Source: Pseudomonadota bacterium (lineage in GTDB: Bacteria > Pseudomonadota > Gammaproteobacteria > Burkholderiales > Burkholderiaceae_C). Taken from it: DNA of 37,780 bases. The translations under genes and the position numbers were made by a program. The stretch covers positions 1 to 37,780 of the forward strand of contig JAIUPQ010000009.1 of NCBI GenBank assembly GCA_020161145.1. The letters are read 5' to 3'. The number at the start of each line of letters is the position of its first letter. Positions within the stretch are counted from its first letter, which is position 1. Under the pieces are notes generated by a model. It did not search any database, was not told the origin of the DNA, and was given only the letters and a program-made list of their open reading frames with translations. Of this stretch, positions 6,710 to 17,277 are shown in pieces.

Positions 6710-7981
6710 TCAGTGGCAGTCGCAGTCGCTGCGCGCGATGCGCAGCAGGCGCGCGACCTCATCGGGGTGGGTGTGCAGGTTGTAGCGGTGCAGCCGGCCG
6801 ATGGCCCACATGGTGGCCGCCACCAGCGCGCCCAGGATGCCGATGGCGACGTAGGCCGAGAAGCCCAGCCGGGCCATCAGCGTGTAGAGCGCACCCAGCG
6901 CCAGGATGCAGGCCTGCTCGTTGAAGTTCTGCACGGCGATGGAGCGGCCGGCGCCCATCAGGTTGTGGCCCCGGTGCTGCAGCAGCGCGTTCATGGGCAC
7001 CACCAGGTAGCCGCCCAGCAGGCCCAGCAGCACCAGAAAGGGCGCGGCCACCCAGACGTTGTCGATGAAGTTCAGCCCCACCAGCAGCACGCCCATCAGC
7101 ACGCCCAGCGGGATGACTTTGACGGCCTGGTCCAGCCGCATCCAGATGGAAGCGGCCACGGCGCCCACGGCGGTGCCCAGCACCACCACGCCGGCCAGCG
7201 TGGAGGCCTGCGAGGTGGTGTAGCCCAGCGCGGCGGCGGCCCAGGCAAAGACGATGACGCGCAGGTTGCCCGACACGCCCCAGAACAGCGTGGTGGTGGC
7301 CAGCGAGATCTGGCCCAGCTTGTCCTGCCACAGCAGGCGGTTGCAGCGCCAGAAATCGGTCACCAGCGTCGTCAGGCTGTGGCCCATGGGGCGGGGCTTG
7401 GTGCCGGTCAGCGGCACATACAGGTTGACGATGGCCGCCACCACGTACAGCAGGGCGATGACGGCGATGGCGGCTTCGGAGGGCGTGTTCAGCAGCGGCT
7501 CACCCAGGCTCACCAGCATCGGCGCCACGTGCGGCCCGATGAGCTGGCCGCCCAGCACCACGCCCAGCACGATGGAGGCCACCGTCAGGCCCTCGATCCA
7601 GCCATTGGCCTTGACCAGTTGCGAGGGCGGCAGCAGCTCGGTGAGGATGCCGTACTTGGCCGGCGAATAGGCGGCGGCGCCCAGGCCCACCACCGCATAG
7701 GCCAGCAGCGGGTGGCCGCCAAACAGCATCAGCAGACAGCCCACGAACTTGATGCTGTTGCTGAAGAACATGACCTGGCCTTTGGGCCAGGCGTCGGCAA
7801 ACGCGCCCACCAGCGGTGCCAGCAGCACGTAAAAGAGGGCAAACATGGGCGCCAATGCCGGCACCTGCCAGGCCGGGGCGCCGGAGCTTTTGAGCAGTTC
7901 GATCGCAGCGACCAACAGGGCGTTGTCGGCCAGCGAGCTGAAGAACTGCGCCGACATGATGGTGTAAAAACCGCGTTTCAC
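6710..7981 (-). CDS. lplT: Lysophospholipid transporter LplT (MFS)
   Basis: This 423-aa major facilitator protein with about 12 helices matches LplT, which flips lysophospholipids across the inner membrane for re-acylation. Family segments are FYTIMSAQFFSSLADNALL at the N-terminus, APLVGAFADAWPKG in the helix 2-3 loop, and AAYSPAKYGILTELLPP. The start codon is GTG at 7981. It is immediately preceded by ATG and overlaps a TGA in another frame (ATGTGA), and a -10-like TATAAC lies about 30 nt upstream. It is the first gene of a minus-strand run with eamA, gpx, the lipoprotein hydrolase and the aminotransferase. The acyltransferase often encoded next to lplT is not in the window. Confidence 0.9.
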   Translation of the reverse strand: MKRGFYTIMSAQFFSSLADNALLVAAIELLKSSGAPAWQVPALAPMFALFYVLLAPLVGAFADAWPKGQVMFFSNSIKFVGCLLMLFGGHPLLAYAVVGLGAAAYSPAKYGILTELLPPSQLVKANGWIEGLTVASIVLGVVLGGQLIGPHVAPMLVSLGEPLLNTPSEAAIAVIALLYVVAAIVNLYVPLTGTKPRPMGHSLTTLVTDFWRCNRLLWQDKLGQISLATTTLFWGVSGNLRVIVFAWAAAALGYTTSQASTLAGVVVLGTAVGAVAASIWMRLDQAVKVIPLGVLMGVLLVGLNFIDNVWVAAPFLVLLGLLGGYLVVPMNALLQHRGHNLMGAGRSIAVQNFNEQACILALGALYTLMARLGFSAYVAIGILGALVAATMWAIGRLHRYNLHTHPDEVARLLRIARSDCDCH

Positions 7982-8043
7982 ATGCGCTGGGGGTCACTCG
8001 AAGTGGGCGGGTTATAGCACGTGGCCGCCGGGTGGGTGGCTGG

Positions 8044-8049
8044 CAAAAT
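8044..8049 (+). promoter_or_regulatory. -10-like hexamer close to the alr start
   Basis: CAAAAT ends 8 nt before the alr ATG. A start site 6-8 nt downstream would give a leader of 0-2 nt, and there is no Shine-Dalgarno in between. The -35 region is not recognisable. Confidence 0.45.
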
Positions 8050-8057
8050 CGCCGCCC

Positions 8058-9170
8058 ATGCCCCGTCCCATTGAAGCTGTGATCGACGCCGGTGCGCTGG
8101 CCCACAACCTGGCCCGGCTGCGCCAGCGGGCGCCGGGCGCGCGGCAGATGGTGGCGCTCAAGGCCAATGCCTACGGGCACGGCATCGAGCGCGTGTTCAC
8201 CGGCCTGGCCGGCGCCGATGCGCTGGCGGTGGTCGATATCGACGAGGCCCAGCGCCTGCGGGGGCTGGGCTGGCGCGGCGCCATTTTGCTGATCGAGGGC
8301 TGCTTCGAGCCGCGCGACCTGGAGGCCTGCTCGCGGCTGAACCTGTGGCATGTGGTGCACCGCACCGAGCAGATCGACTGGCTGGCGGGTCACAAGACGC
8401 GCGAGGCGCATCAGGTGTTTCTCAAGGTCAACACCGGCATGAACCGGCTGGGCTTTGCGCCGGCCGCTGCGCGCGCCGCCTGGGCGCGTCTGGCGGCGCT
8501 GGCGCAGGTGGATGGCATCACGCTGATGACCCATCTGTCCGATGCCGACGGTCCGCGCCTGGGCGCGGCCGACGGCATTGCGCACCAGTTGGCGGCGTTC
8601 GATGCGGCCTGCGGCGAGTTGCCGGGGGCTGCCTCGCTGGCCAACAGCGCCGCCGTGCTGCGCCACCCCGAGGCCAGCGGCGACTGGGTGCGCGTGGGTC
8701 TGGCGGCTTATGGTGCCTCGCCCGACCACCCGCTGCACACGGCCGCCGACTGGGGTCTCCAGCCGGTGATGAGTCTGCGCGCGCAGGTGATTGCCGTGCA
8801 GCAGGTGCCGGCCGGCGGCACGGTGGGCTATGGCAGCGCCTTCGTGGCGGCGGCACCGATGCGCGTGGGCATCGTGGCCTGCGGCTATGCCGACGGCTAC
8901 CCCCGCGTGGCGCCCACGGGCACGCCGGTGCGGGTGAGCGGGGTGGCCACGCGCACCGTGGGCCGGGTGTCGATGGACATGCTGGCGGTGGACCTGACGC
9001 CTTGCCCCGACGCGGGCTGCGGCAGTTGGGTGACGCTGTGGGGCGCCGACGGCCAGGGCGGCGTGCAGCCGGTGGACGAGGTGGCGGCCAGCGCCGGCAC
9101 GCTGGCCTACGAGCTGATGTGTGCGCTGGCGGCGCGCGTGCCCACGCGCACGCAGGCCAAACCCCTATGA
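8058..9170 (+). CDS. alr: Alanine racemase
   Basis: This 370-aa PLP enzyme interconverts L- and D-alanine for peptidoglycan synthesis. K35 in [12 protein letters not shown] carries PLP, and Y258 in [10 protein letters not shown] is the second catalytic base. [13 protein letters not shown], the active-site strand THLSDAD and GRVSMDML are also family segments. Length is normal. The protein starts at the family N-terminus ([21 protein letters not shown]). The gene is divergent from lplT. No Shine-Dalgarno precedes the ATG, and a -10-like CAAAAT only 8 nt upstream suggests a nearly leaderless mRNA. Whether it is the biosynthetic (Alr) or catabolic (DadX) isozyme is not decidable here; no D-amino-acid dehydrogenase is adjacent. 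Confidence 0.95.
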   Translation: MPRPIEAVIDAGALAHNLARLRQRAPGARQMVALKANAYGHGIERVFTGLAGADALAVVDIDEAQRLRGLGWRGAILLIEGCFEPRDLEACSRLNLWHVVHRTEQIDWLAGHKTREAHQVFLKVNTGMNRLGFAPAAARAAWARLAALAQVDGITLMTHLSDADGPRLGAADGIAHQLAAFDAACGELPGAASLANSAAVLRHPEASGDWVRVGLAAYGASPDHPLHTAADWGLQPVMSLRAQVIAVQQVPAGGTVGYGSAFVAAAPMRVGIVACGYADGYPRVAPTGTPVRVSGVATRTVGRVSMDMLAVDLTPCPDAGCGSWVTLWGADGQGGVQPVDEVAASAGTLAYELMCALAARVPTRTQAKPL

Positions 9171-9231
9171 CGGCTGCGGCGGCAACCGGCTACCCTGCGG
9201 CCCGCAACCATCACTTTGTAGGAGTTGGAAC

Positions 9232-9501
9232 ATGATGAGTGTGATTGGCGCCATTGTTGTGGGCTTGATCGTGGGCGCCATTGCCCGTTTCCTGATGCCC
9301 GGTGAGCAGAAGATGGGCTGGATCATGACGGCGGTGCTGGGCGTGGCCGGCTCGCTGCTGGCCGGCTTCGTGGGCCGGGCGCTGAACTGGTATGCCGAAG
9401 GTGCCCCGGCGGGCTGGATCGCCTCCGTCGTCGGTGCGCTGGTGCTGCTGTTCGTCGTGGGCAAGATCCAGGCGGGCAAGGCTCAGACCGACAAGAGCTG
9501 A
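9232..9501 (+). CDS. GlsB/YeaQ/YmgE family membrane protein
   Basis: This 89-aa protein consists of three hydrophobic helices separated by short loops ([20 protein letters not shown], then [20 protein letters not shown], then [17 protein letters not shown]) and a charged tail. This is the classic arrangement of the transglycosylase-associated or stress-response GlsB/YeaQ family of inner-membrane proteins, whose biochemical role is unknown. GGAG lies 7 nt before the ATG at 9232; a second ATG follows directly. The 3' end overlaps the convergent rsmE gene by 19 nt. Confidence 0.9.
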   Translation: MMSVIGAIVVGLIVGAIARFLMPGEQKMGWIMTAVLGVAGSLLAGFVGRALNWYAEGAPAGWIASVVGALVLLFVVGKIQAGKAQTDKS

Positions 9502-10202
9502 AGCAGCGCCAGCGCCGCCAGCGGCGCGGTGTCTGCCCGCAGCACGCGCGGGCCCAGGCTGGCCGGAGTGAATCCGGCTTGCCGTGCCCGCGCTTCTTCG
9601 TCTGGCGTGAGGCCACCCTCGGGGCCTGAGAGCAGCGTCACGGAAACCGGCCCTGCCCATGACGCCAGCGGCACGGCGTCGCCGGCCAGGCTGAGCACAT
9701 GCCGGCTGCCCTGGGCCTGGGGCAGCCAGTCGGCCAGGTCCAGCCAATCGGCCACCTGCGGCACCACGCAGCGGCCGCTTTGCTCGGCTGCGGCCTGGGC
9801 CACGCCCTGCCAGTGTGCGCGCCGCTTGGCCGCGCGCTCGCCGGTCAGGCGCAGCACGCTGCGCGTGCAGATCAGCGGCTGGATGCGTGCCACGCCCAGT
9901 TCGGTGGCTTTTTCCACCAGCGTGTCCATGCGCTCGCCGGTGGGCACGCCCACGGCCAGCGTGACGGCGCGCGGGCCCTCGGCCACACCGGTCTGGTGGG
10001 CACCCACCCGCACAGTCACCTCGCGCCGGCCCATGGCCACCACGTCGGCCGTCCATTGGCCGCCCTGGCCGTTGAAGAGCACCAGAGCGTCGCCCGGTTG
10101 CAGCCGCCAGACCTGCACATGGCGTGCCGCGCCGTCGGCCAGCGCCAGGGTCTGGCCGGCGGCCAATGGGGTGTCGATAAAGAGTCGGAGCAGGGCAGCC
10201 AT
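9483..10202 (-). CDS. rsmE: 16S rRNA (uracil-1498-N3)-methyltransferase RsmE
   Basis: This 239-aa SPOUT-class methyltransferase modifies U1498 of 16S rRNA in the 30S subunit. An N-terminal PUA-like domain (about 1-75, including [20 protein letters not shown]) precedes the knotted SAM domain. That domain has [40 protein letters not shown], and the C-terminal [16 protein letters not shown], which forms the SAM-binding knot. The ATG at 10202 is the family start; the open frame upstream is antisense to purB. It is divergent from purB with overlapping -10-like elements, and convergent with the GlsB-type gene, overlapping it by 19 nt. Confidence 0.95.
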   Translation of the reverse strand: MAALLRLFIDTPLAAGQTLALADGAARHVQVWRLQPGDALVLFNGQGGQWTADVVAMGRREVTVRVGAHQTGVAEGPRAVTLAVGVPTGERMDTLVEKATELGVARIQPLICTRSVLRLTGERAAKRRAHWQGVAQAAAEQSGRCVVPQVADWLDLADWLPQAQGSRHVLSLAGDAVPLASWAGPVSVTLLSGPEGGLTPDEEARARQAGFTPASLGPRVLRADTAPLAALALLQLLSV

Positions 10203-10210
10203 GGGGGCGC

Positions 10211-11633
<1,423 letters not shown>

Positions 11634-11673
11634 CCCCCATGGCGGCCGGTTAGGCCAGGATGGTCGGCGTCTC

Positions 11674-11679
11674 TACAAT
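11674..11679 (+). promoter_or_regulatory. -10-like TACAAT just upstream of pyrF
   Basis: TACAAT lies 6 nt before the pyrF ATG. Transcription from it would start at or next to the A of the ATG. The GGAGG at 11680-11684 is only 1 nt from the ATG, too close to work as an ordinary Shine-Dalgarno. The -35 region is weak. Confidence 0.45.
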
Positions 11680-11685
11680 GGAGGC

Positions 11686-12507
11686 ATGAACTTTCCTGGT
11701 ATGTGGGTGGCCGCCAGCCGTCGCCACGAGTCGCTGTTGTGCGTGGGACTGGACCCGGAGCCAGGGCGCCTGCCTGCGCCCTGGCGCGGCGATACCGGGC
11801 GTCTGTTCGATTTCTGTGCCCGCATCGTCGATGCCACCAAAGACCTGGTGGCGGCCTATAAGCCGCAGATCGCCTACTTTGCGGCCCATGGCGCCGAAGA
11901 TCAGCTCGAACGGCTGATGGGCTACATCCGCCGCGTGGCGCCCGAGGTGCCCATCATTCTGGACGCCAAGCGCGGCGACATCGGCGCCACCGCCGAGCAG
12001 TACGCGCGCGAGGCCTTTGTGCGCTACCAGGCCGACGCCGTCACCCTCTCGCCCTATATGGGCCGCGACTCCATCGAGCCCTATCTGCGCTACGACGGCA
12101 AAGGGCTGTTCCTGCTGTGCCGCACCTCCAACCCCGGTGGCGACGACCTGCAGGCGCAGCCGCTGGCCAGCGGCGAGCGCCTCTTCGAGGCCGTGGCCCG
12201 GCTGGTGGCCGGCCCTTGGCAGGACGGTGGCCGCGTGGGCCTGGTGGTGGGCGCCACCTATCCCGACGAGCTGGCGCGCGTGCGCGCGCTGGCGCCGCAG
12301 GTGCCGCTGCTCATCCCCGGCATCGGGGCCCAGGGTGGCGACGCCCAGGCCACCGTGCGCGCCGCCTGGCGCGAGGGCGTGCCCACGGTGGTCAGCAGTT
12401 CGCGTGCCGTGCTGTATGCCGGCGGCGGCAGTGATTTCGCCTTTGCCGCCCGCGCGGCGGCGCTGGCGGCCCGCTCCGAGTTGGCGCTGGCCCAGGGCTC
12501 TCGCTGA
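11686..12507 (+). CDS. pyrF: Orotidine 5'-phosphate decarboxylase
   Basis: This 273-aa type 2 (longer) OMP decarboxylase carries out the last step of UMP synthesis. Family features are LLCVGLDPEPGRLP near the N-terminus, YKPQIAYFAAHG, and the catalytic D93-A-K95-R-G-D98 in ILDAKRGDIGATAEQYA. FLLCRTSNPGGDDLQ and the phosphate-binding LIPGIGAQGGD are also present. The start is chosen by family length. A three-codon frame (ATGGAGGCATGA, Met-Glu-Ala-stop) begins at 11678 and overlaps the pyrF ATG as ATGA. It could couple translation, or be chance if the mRNA is leaderless. Confidence 0.95.
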   Translation: MNFPGMWVAASRRHESLLCVGLDPEPGRLPAPWRGDTGRLFDFCARIVDATKDLVAAYKPQIAYFAAHGAEDQLERLMGYIRRVAPEVPIILDAKRGDIGATAEQYAREAFVRYQADAVTLSPYMGRDSIEPYLRYDGKGLFLLCRTSNPGGDDLQAQPLASGERLFEAVARLVAGPWQDGGRVGLVVGATYPDELARVRALAPQVPLLIPGIGAQGGDAQATVRAAWREGVPTVVSSSRAVLYAGGGSDFAFAARAAALAARSELALAQGSR

Positions 12508-12521
12508 CCGGGTCGCTGCCG

Positions 12522-15407
12522 ATGCCGTCGTCCCGCTTCACGCCCTACCTGACCGGTGCCGGCCTCGGTGTCGTGGCCGCCGTGGCCATCGCCGTGCTGG
12601 GGGCGCTGCTGCCGACGGCGCTGCCCATGGCCCTGCGCCTGGGGCTGGCGGCGGCCGTGGTGGCCGTGCCGCTGCTGATGGCCGTGCAGCGCGTGCACCA
12701 GCGGGCGCGCCAGCAGCAACACGACGCCTGGGTGCGTCAGCGTGCCTTCGCCAAGCTGCTCGCCATCAGCGCCGAGGCCTATGTGGAGCTGGACACCGAC
12801 ATGCGCATCACCCGCTTTGCCATGCGCGACGCGGGCGGGCGTTTTGGCAAACTGGGCCAGCACCTGGGCGCGCCGCTGTGGGATGTGCCGGGCCTGCTGC
12901 TGTCCACCGAGGCCGTGGACACCTTGCGCGAGCGCCACGCCGCCCAGCAGGAGGTGCGCGGCCTGCCCGTGCACTGGATGGACGCGCAGCACCCGCTGCC
13001 GCGCCACATGGTGTTCGACGGCCAGCCCCGCTTCGACGACCAGCGCCAGTGGATAGGCTATTGGGGCGTGCTGCGCGACGCCTCGGCCGAGGCGCGCGCC
13101 AAGCAGGATCTGGTGGCCAGCGAGGTGCGCTACCACCAGCTGTTTCGCAGCATCCCCAATGCGCTGGTGGTCCATCGTGCGGGCTACATCATCGACGCCA
13201 ACCCGGCGGCCGTGGCCTTGCTGGGGGCCAGCGACCTGCACACCCTGATCGGCCAGGACCTGGTGGGCTATTTCGCCGCCGGCGACTCCCGCGAGCGCCT
13301 GTGGACCGAGTTGCAGGCCGTGGTCAAGCGGGCCGTGGGCAGCACCGGCCCCGTCTCCGACCACCAGCTCAACATGCCGCATGGCGAGGTGCTGGACGTG
13401 CGCATCAGCCACGTGCAGATCGACACGGCAGACGGCCCGGCCACGCTGACCATCCACATCGACGACAGCGAGCGGCTGCGCGCCGAGCACGCCGTGGTGC
13501 AGTCCGAGCGGCTGCTGTCGCGCGTGGTCGAGACCTACCCCGACGTCATCTCGTTGACCGAGCTGGGCAGTGGCCGCTACCACATGATCAACGAGACCTT
13601 CGAGCGCGTCTTCGGCTATGCGCGCAGCGAAGTCATCGGGCGCACGGTGCTGGAGCTGGCCGTCTGGGTCGACAAGGGCGACCGCGAGCGCATGGTGCAC
13701 AGCCTGCGCGAGCACGGCCACGTGCACAACATGGTGACGCAGTTCCGCCTCAAGGGCGGTGGCGTGCTCAACATGCAGGTGTCGGCCTCGCTGTTCCAGA
13801 GCGAGGGCCGCTCCTACATCATCACCACCGCGCGCGACGTGACCGCCGCCGAGCAGGCCCGGCACGAGTACGAGGCGCTGCTGAACAACGCCACGCTGGG
13901 CACTGCCATGCTGCGCGATGGTCGCTTCGAGCGGGTCAATGCGCGCTTTGCCGATCTGCTGGGCCGCACGGTGGGCACGCTGGTGGGCATGCGCGACGCC
14001 GAGGTCTGGACCACCTACGACGCGCAAACCGCCCGCCTGAGCAACGCCAGTGCGCTGGCGCGCGCGCCCCAGGCCCAGCTCGATCTGGAGCGGCCCATGG
14101 CGCGCACCGATGGCGGCCGTTTCATGGCGCGGGTGCTGGCCAAGGCCATCGACCCCGTGCACCCCGAGCGTGGCGGCGTCATCTGGATGGTCGAAGACGT
14201 CACCCAGCGCCGCGCCGACGAGCAGGCGCTGGCCAAGGCGCGCGATGCCGCCGAGTCCGCCAACCGGGCCAAGAGCGCCTTCCTGGCCAACACCAGCCAC
14301 GAAATCCGCACGCCGCTCAACGCCTTGCTGGGGCTGGCGCGGCTGGCGCGCGACCCGCAGATGGAGCCGTCGCGCCGGGGCCAGTACATCGAGCAGATCT
14401 CCGACAGCGCCCAGGCGCTCTCGACCATCCTCACCGATATCCTCGATCTGTCCAAGATCGAGGCCGGCAAGCTGCAGCTCGAGAACGAGCCCTTCAACCT
14501 CTGGGAGCTGCTGGACAAACTGGGCCAGGCCTATGGCGCGCTGGCCGACACCAAAGGCCTGCGCCTGTCGGTCACGCTGGCCGACGACCTGCCCGTCAAC
14601 GTATTGGGCGACGCCATCCGCGTGCGCCAGATCCTCAGCAACTTCCTGAACAACGCGCTCAAGTTCACCGCGCGCGGCCGCGTGCATCTGCGCGCGCTGG
14701 CCCAGCCCGGCGGCGTGGTGCGGCTGGAGGTGTTCGACACCGGGCGCGGCATCCGCCCGGCCGATCTGCCGCGTCTCTTCCATCCCTTCTCCCAGGTCGA
14801 TGACTCGGCCACCCGCGACGTCGGCGGCACCGGCCTGGGCCTGTCCATCTGCCGCGAGCTGGCGGTGCTGATGGGCGGGCGCGTGGGCGCTGACAGCCGC
14901 TGGGCCGAAGGCAGCTGCTTCTGGGCCGAGCTGCCGCTGCCCAGCGCCGACATGCAGGCCGTGGCCTCCGAATTCGGCGAGCTGGCGCAGACGCTGCTCG
15001 AAGGCGCGCGGGTGCTGCTGGTGGAAGACAACCCCGTCAACATGATGATTGCCGCCGCGCTGCTGGAGCAGTGGGGCGTGCAAGTGGCCCAGGCCGCCGA
15101 CGGCCGCGAGGCCCTGGCCGCCGTGGCCACCGCGCCCGACGCGCAGCGCCCCTTCGACGCCGTGCTGATGGACGTGCAAATGCCCGACATGAGCGGCATT
15201 GAAGTGACCGAACGGCTGCGCGAGCGCTACTCGCCGCAGCAGCTGCCCATCGTCGCGCTGACCGCCGCCGCCCTGGTCTCCGAGCGCGAGCAGGCCCTGG
15301 CCGCCGGCATGAACGAATTCGTCACCAAGCCCATCGACGCCGGCGTGCTGCGCAGCGCCCTGCTGCGCGCGCTGCGGGCGCGCGAGGCGCCGGTGTCGGT
15401 GAGTTGA
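12522..15407 (+). CDS. Hybrid sensor histidine kinase with several PAS domains and a receiver domain
   Basis: This 961-aa membrane sensor has two N-terminal helices (about 8-30 and 35-52) with almost no periplasmic loop between them. About four PAS-like segments follow (roughly 70-190, 195-320, 325-450 and 455-570). The HisKA domain has SHEIRTPLNALLGL with phospho-acceptor H593. The HATPase domain has the N box SNFLNNALKFTA, DTGRGIRP and GGTGLGLSIC. A C-terminal receiver domain follows, with acidic pocket LLVEDNPVN, phospho-acceptor D884 in LMDVQMPDMSG and lysine in FVTKPID. All catalytic residues look intact. No output-domain response regulator is adjacent, so it is an orphan. Because the sensor helices are close together, the signal is probably read in the cytoplasm by the PAS domains. 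It begins 14 nt after pyrF, with no evident functional link. Confidence 0.92.
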   Translation: MPSSRFTPYLTGAGLGVVAAVAIAVLGALLPTALPMALRLGLAAAVVAVPLLMAVQRVHQRARQQQHDAWVRQRAFAKLLAISAEAYVELDTDMRITRFAMRDAGGRFGKLGQHLGAPLWDVPGLLLSTEAVDTLRERHAAQQEVRGLPVHWMDAQHPLPRHMVFDGQPRFDDQRQWIGYWGVLRDASAEARAKQDLVASEVRYHQLFRSIPNALVVHRAGYIIDANPAAVALLGASDLHTLIGQDLVGYFAAGDSRERLWTELQAVVKRAVGSTGPVSDHQLNMPHGEVLDVRISHVQIDTADGPATLTIHIDDSERLRAEHAVVQSERLLSRVVETYPDVISLTELGSGRYHMINETFERVFGYARSEVIGRTVLELAVWVDKGDRERMVHSLREHGHVHNMVTQFRLKGGGVLNMQVSASLFQSEGRSYIITTARDVTAAEQARHEYEALLNNATLGTAMLRDGRFERVNARFADLLGRTVGTLVGMRDAEVWTTYDAQTARLSNASALARAPQAQLDLERPMARTDGGRFMARVLAKAIDPVHPERGGVIWMVEDVTQRRADEQALAKARDAAESANRAKSAFLANTSHEIRTPLNALLGLARLARDPQMEPSRRGQYIEQISDSAQALSTILTDILDLSKIEAGKLQLENEPFNLWELLDKLGQAYGALADTKGLRLSVTLADDLPVNVLGDAIRVRQILSNFLNNALKFTARGRVHLRALAQPGGVVRLEVFDTGRGIRPADLPRLFHPFSQVDDSATRDVGGTGLGLSICRELAVLMGGRVGADSRWAEGSCFWAELPLPSADMQAVASEFGELAQTLLEGARVLLVEDNPVNMMIAAALLEQWGVQVAQAADGREALAAVATAPDAQRPFDAVLMDVQMPDMSGIEVTERLRERYSPQQLPIVALTAAALVSEREQALAAGMNEFVTKPIDAGVLRSALLRALRAREAPVSVS

Positions 15408-15414
15408 GGGCGCG

Positions 15415-17190
15415 TCAGAACTCGCGGTGTGAGTAGGTCTGCTGCGGCGGCGTGCACTGGAACGGCTGCGCCTCGGCGGGCGCCGTTGCGCAGGGTGCAA
15501 ACCAGGGCCGGGTTTGCGCAAAGTTGAATTCACGCAGCCGCGCGGCGATGTGGCGGGCTTTGTCCACTTCACCGGTGGCGGCCAGCGACTCGGCCCAGGC
15601 CTGCAGCAGCTTCGCATCGATCTGATCGTGGCTGCTGTTCCACGCGGCCGCCAATGTGTAGATGCTGGGCGCCGTGTTGGTCGCAAAAGCGTAGTCGGCC
15701 AGTGACGCGAACAGCACCGATTGGCGGGCATCGGCCATGCGGCCGGTGCGCTGGGTGTCGCCGTCGTGGGCATAGAGCCGGGCCACGCGCTGGTAATCCC
15801 AGGCGGTCAGCGCCGCTACCGCCACCATCGTCATCCCAATGGCCGCCCAGGCCCATCGCGCAGCCCGTGCGGGTGTGGCGGGCGAGCCGTCCAACGGCCG
15901 CGTCGCGAACCCCAAGGCCCACACCGTGGGCAGCAGCAGGTTGAGGTGCCACAGCGGGTACTCCAGCAGGCTGTGCCAGGCGTAGACCAGCACCAGCATG
16001 ACGGCAAAGCGCCGCAGCGTGGCGTCCTCGCCTTGCGCCCGCCAGGCTCGAACTAAAGCCAGCGCTACGCCTGCAGCCAGCAGGCCCAGCACCACCAATC
16101 CTTGCGACCAGCCCATCTCCACCAGCACGTGCAGCGGCAGGTTGTGGGCGTGGCCAAACAGCTCTTGCGGGCGGTCGGCAAACGGGGTCAGCGTCCAGGC
16201 GCGTTGGAATTCGCCCAGGCCCACGCCTGTCACCGGCTCGGCGGCCAGCAGGTGCAGGCTGTGGCGCCAGACGATGGGGCGGCTGGAGCCCGCAACGCCC
16301 TCATTGGCCAGGCGCTCCTGAAAGCCAAACGCGTGGCCAAAAGTCGCGGCCCAGAGGGACAGCGCCAGCCACAGCAGCCCGGTCAACAGCGGAATCGCCC
16401 ACAACCAGCGCCGGGTGGCCGGGCGCAGCGAGCGGTCCGCCAGCCCCCACAGGAACGGTAGGGCCAGACCGAGCAAACCCATACGAGAGCCGCTGAACAG
16501 CACGCCCAGAATCATCAGCGTTAGCCACAGCGGCAGCACCCAGCGGCGGGCGGGCCGGGGCTTGCGGATCTCCACCAGGGCAACGCCGGCCAGTAGCGCA
16601 GCCAGCAAAATAGACGCCAGCAAGTTGGGCTGATGCAGATAGCCGGTGGCCCGGCCCCAAAACTGGCGCGGCATCACCAGATTGGTTCCATCGACCAGGT
16701 GGGGAGCGAAGAACTGCAGGCCGGCCGCAGCCACCGACAACAGTCCCACCACCACCCAGGCACAGGCGAACCCCTGCGCCAGCCGGGCGGCGCTGCTGGC
16801 GGCCAGGCCTTGCGCCCACAGCAGCAGCAGCAATGCCGCCGCCAGCATCATCACCATGGGCAAGGCCTGCGCCACCGATCGCAGACCCAGCAGCGGCGAA
16901 AGCGCGGCCAGCAGCAGCCAGACGGCCAACCCCCATGCTGCGGGCGACACCTGCCGCAAAGGCAGGCGCCAGGCGGCGGCGCCCGCTGCCAGCACCGCGC
17001 CCCAGCCGGCGCCGGCTAGCACCTGATTCCAGAACGTCGCCAACGGCAATTGCTGCCAGGCCAGGGTCAGCGGCAACACCAGGGCCAGCAGCCAGGCGGC
17101 GGTGATTAGAGGATGGATGCTCAGATTGGTGGGTTTGCTGAGGGGCGAGGCCCGTCCGGTGGGCGACGCAGATAGGGAGGGTGAGGTCAT
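15415..17190 (-). CDS. PglL/Wzy-type O-oligosaccharyltransferase, probably pilin glycosylation
   Basis: This 591-aa polytopic inner-membrane protein has about a dozen hydrophobic helices and a C-terminal soluble tail. The O-antigen-ligase/Wzy_C region (about 190-380) holds GVGLGEFQRAW and the periplasmic HAHNLPLHVLVEMGW, which corresponds to the H-x-H-N signature of PglL/PilO-type protein O-glycosyltransferases. The C-terminal part resembles the Wzy_C_2 extension of that subgroup. These enzymes move a lipid-linked glycan to Ser/Thr in periplasmic proteins, commonly type IV pilin. The pilin gene lies directly upstream on the same strand. The start is taken as the ATG at 17190; in-frame codons at 17223 and 17262 are possible, since none has a good Shine-Dalgarno. 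The gene is convergent with the histidine kinase, 7 nt apart. Confidence 0.85.
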   Translation of the reverse strand: MTSPSLSASPTGRASPLSKPTNLSIHPLITAAWLLALVLPLTLAWQQLPLATFWNQVLAGAGWGAVLAAGAAAWRLPLRQVSPAAWGLAVWLLLAALSPLLGLRSVAQALPMVMMLAAALLLLLWAQGLAASSAARLAQGFACAWVVVGLLSVAAAGLQFFAPHLVDGTNLVMPRQFWGRATGYLHQPNLLASILLAALLAGVALVEIRKPRPARRWVLPLWLTLMILGVLFSGSRMGLLGLALPFLWGLADRSLRPATRRWLWAIPLLTGLLWLALSLWAATFGHAFGFQERLANEGVAGSSRPIVWRHSLHLLAAEPVTGVGLGEFQRAWTLTPFADRPQELFGHAHNLPLHVLVEMGWSQGLVVLGLLAAGVALALVRAWRAQGEDATLRRFAVMLVLVYAWHSLLEYPLWHLNLLLPTVWALGFATRPLDGSPATPARAARWAWAAIGMTMVAVAALTAWDYQRVARLYAHDGDTQRTGRMADARQSVLFASLADYAFATNTAPSIYTLAAAWNSSHDQIDAKLLQAWAESLAATGEVDKARHIAARLREFNFAQTRPWFAPCATAPAEAQPFQCTPPQQTYSHREF

Positions 17191-17227
17191 GTCTTGGGCG
17201 TGCGGTTCACCGAAGCGGGCCATCAAA

Positions 17228-17255
17228 CACAAATGCGCCCGCAGGCGCATTTGTG
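17228..17255 (-). terminator. Perfect 12-bp hairpin between pilin and glycosyltransferase genes
   Basis: CACAAATGCGCC and GGCGCATTTGTG form a perfect 12-bp stem with a 4-nt loop, 22 nt after the pilin stop. On the minus strand it is followed only by TTTG, so termination is probably partial. It would let abundant pilin mRNA end or be stabilised here while some transcripts read into the glycosyltransferase gene. Confidence 0.7.
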
Positions 17256-17277
17256 GGATCAAATCACAAGAGCTAGA

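Noticed and set aside
6581-8017. 478-codon plus-strand frame opposite lplT
   Set aside because: It is an antisense shadow; lplT on the minus strand has clear family motifs and helices.
12258-15773. Very long open frame (over 1,100 codons) on the minus strand opposite the histidine kinase
   Set aside because: It is rich in His, Gln, Ala and Gly, has no domain pattern, and mirrors an intact kinase on the other strand; it follows from high-GC codon usage.
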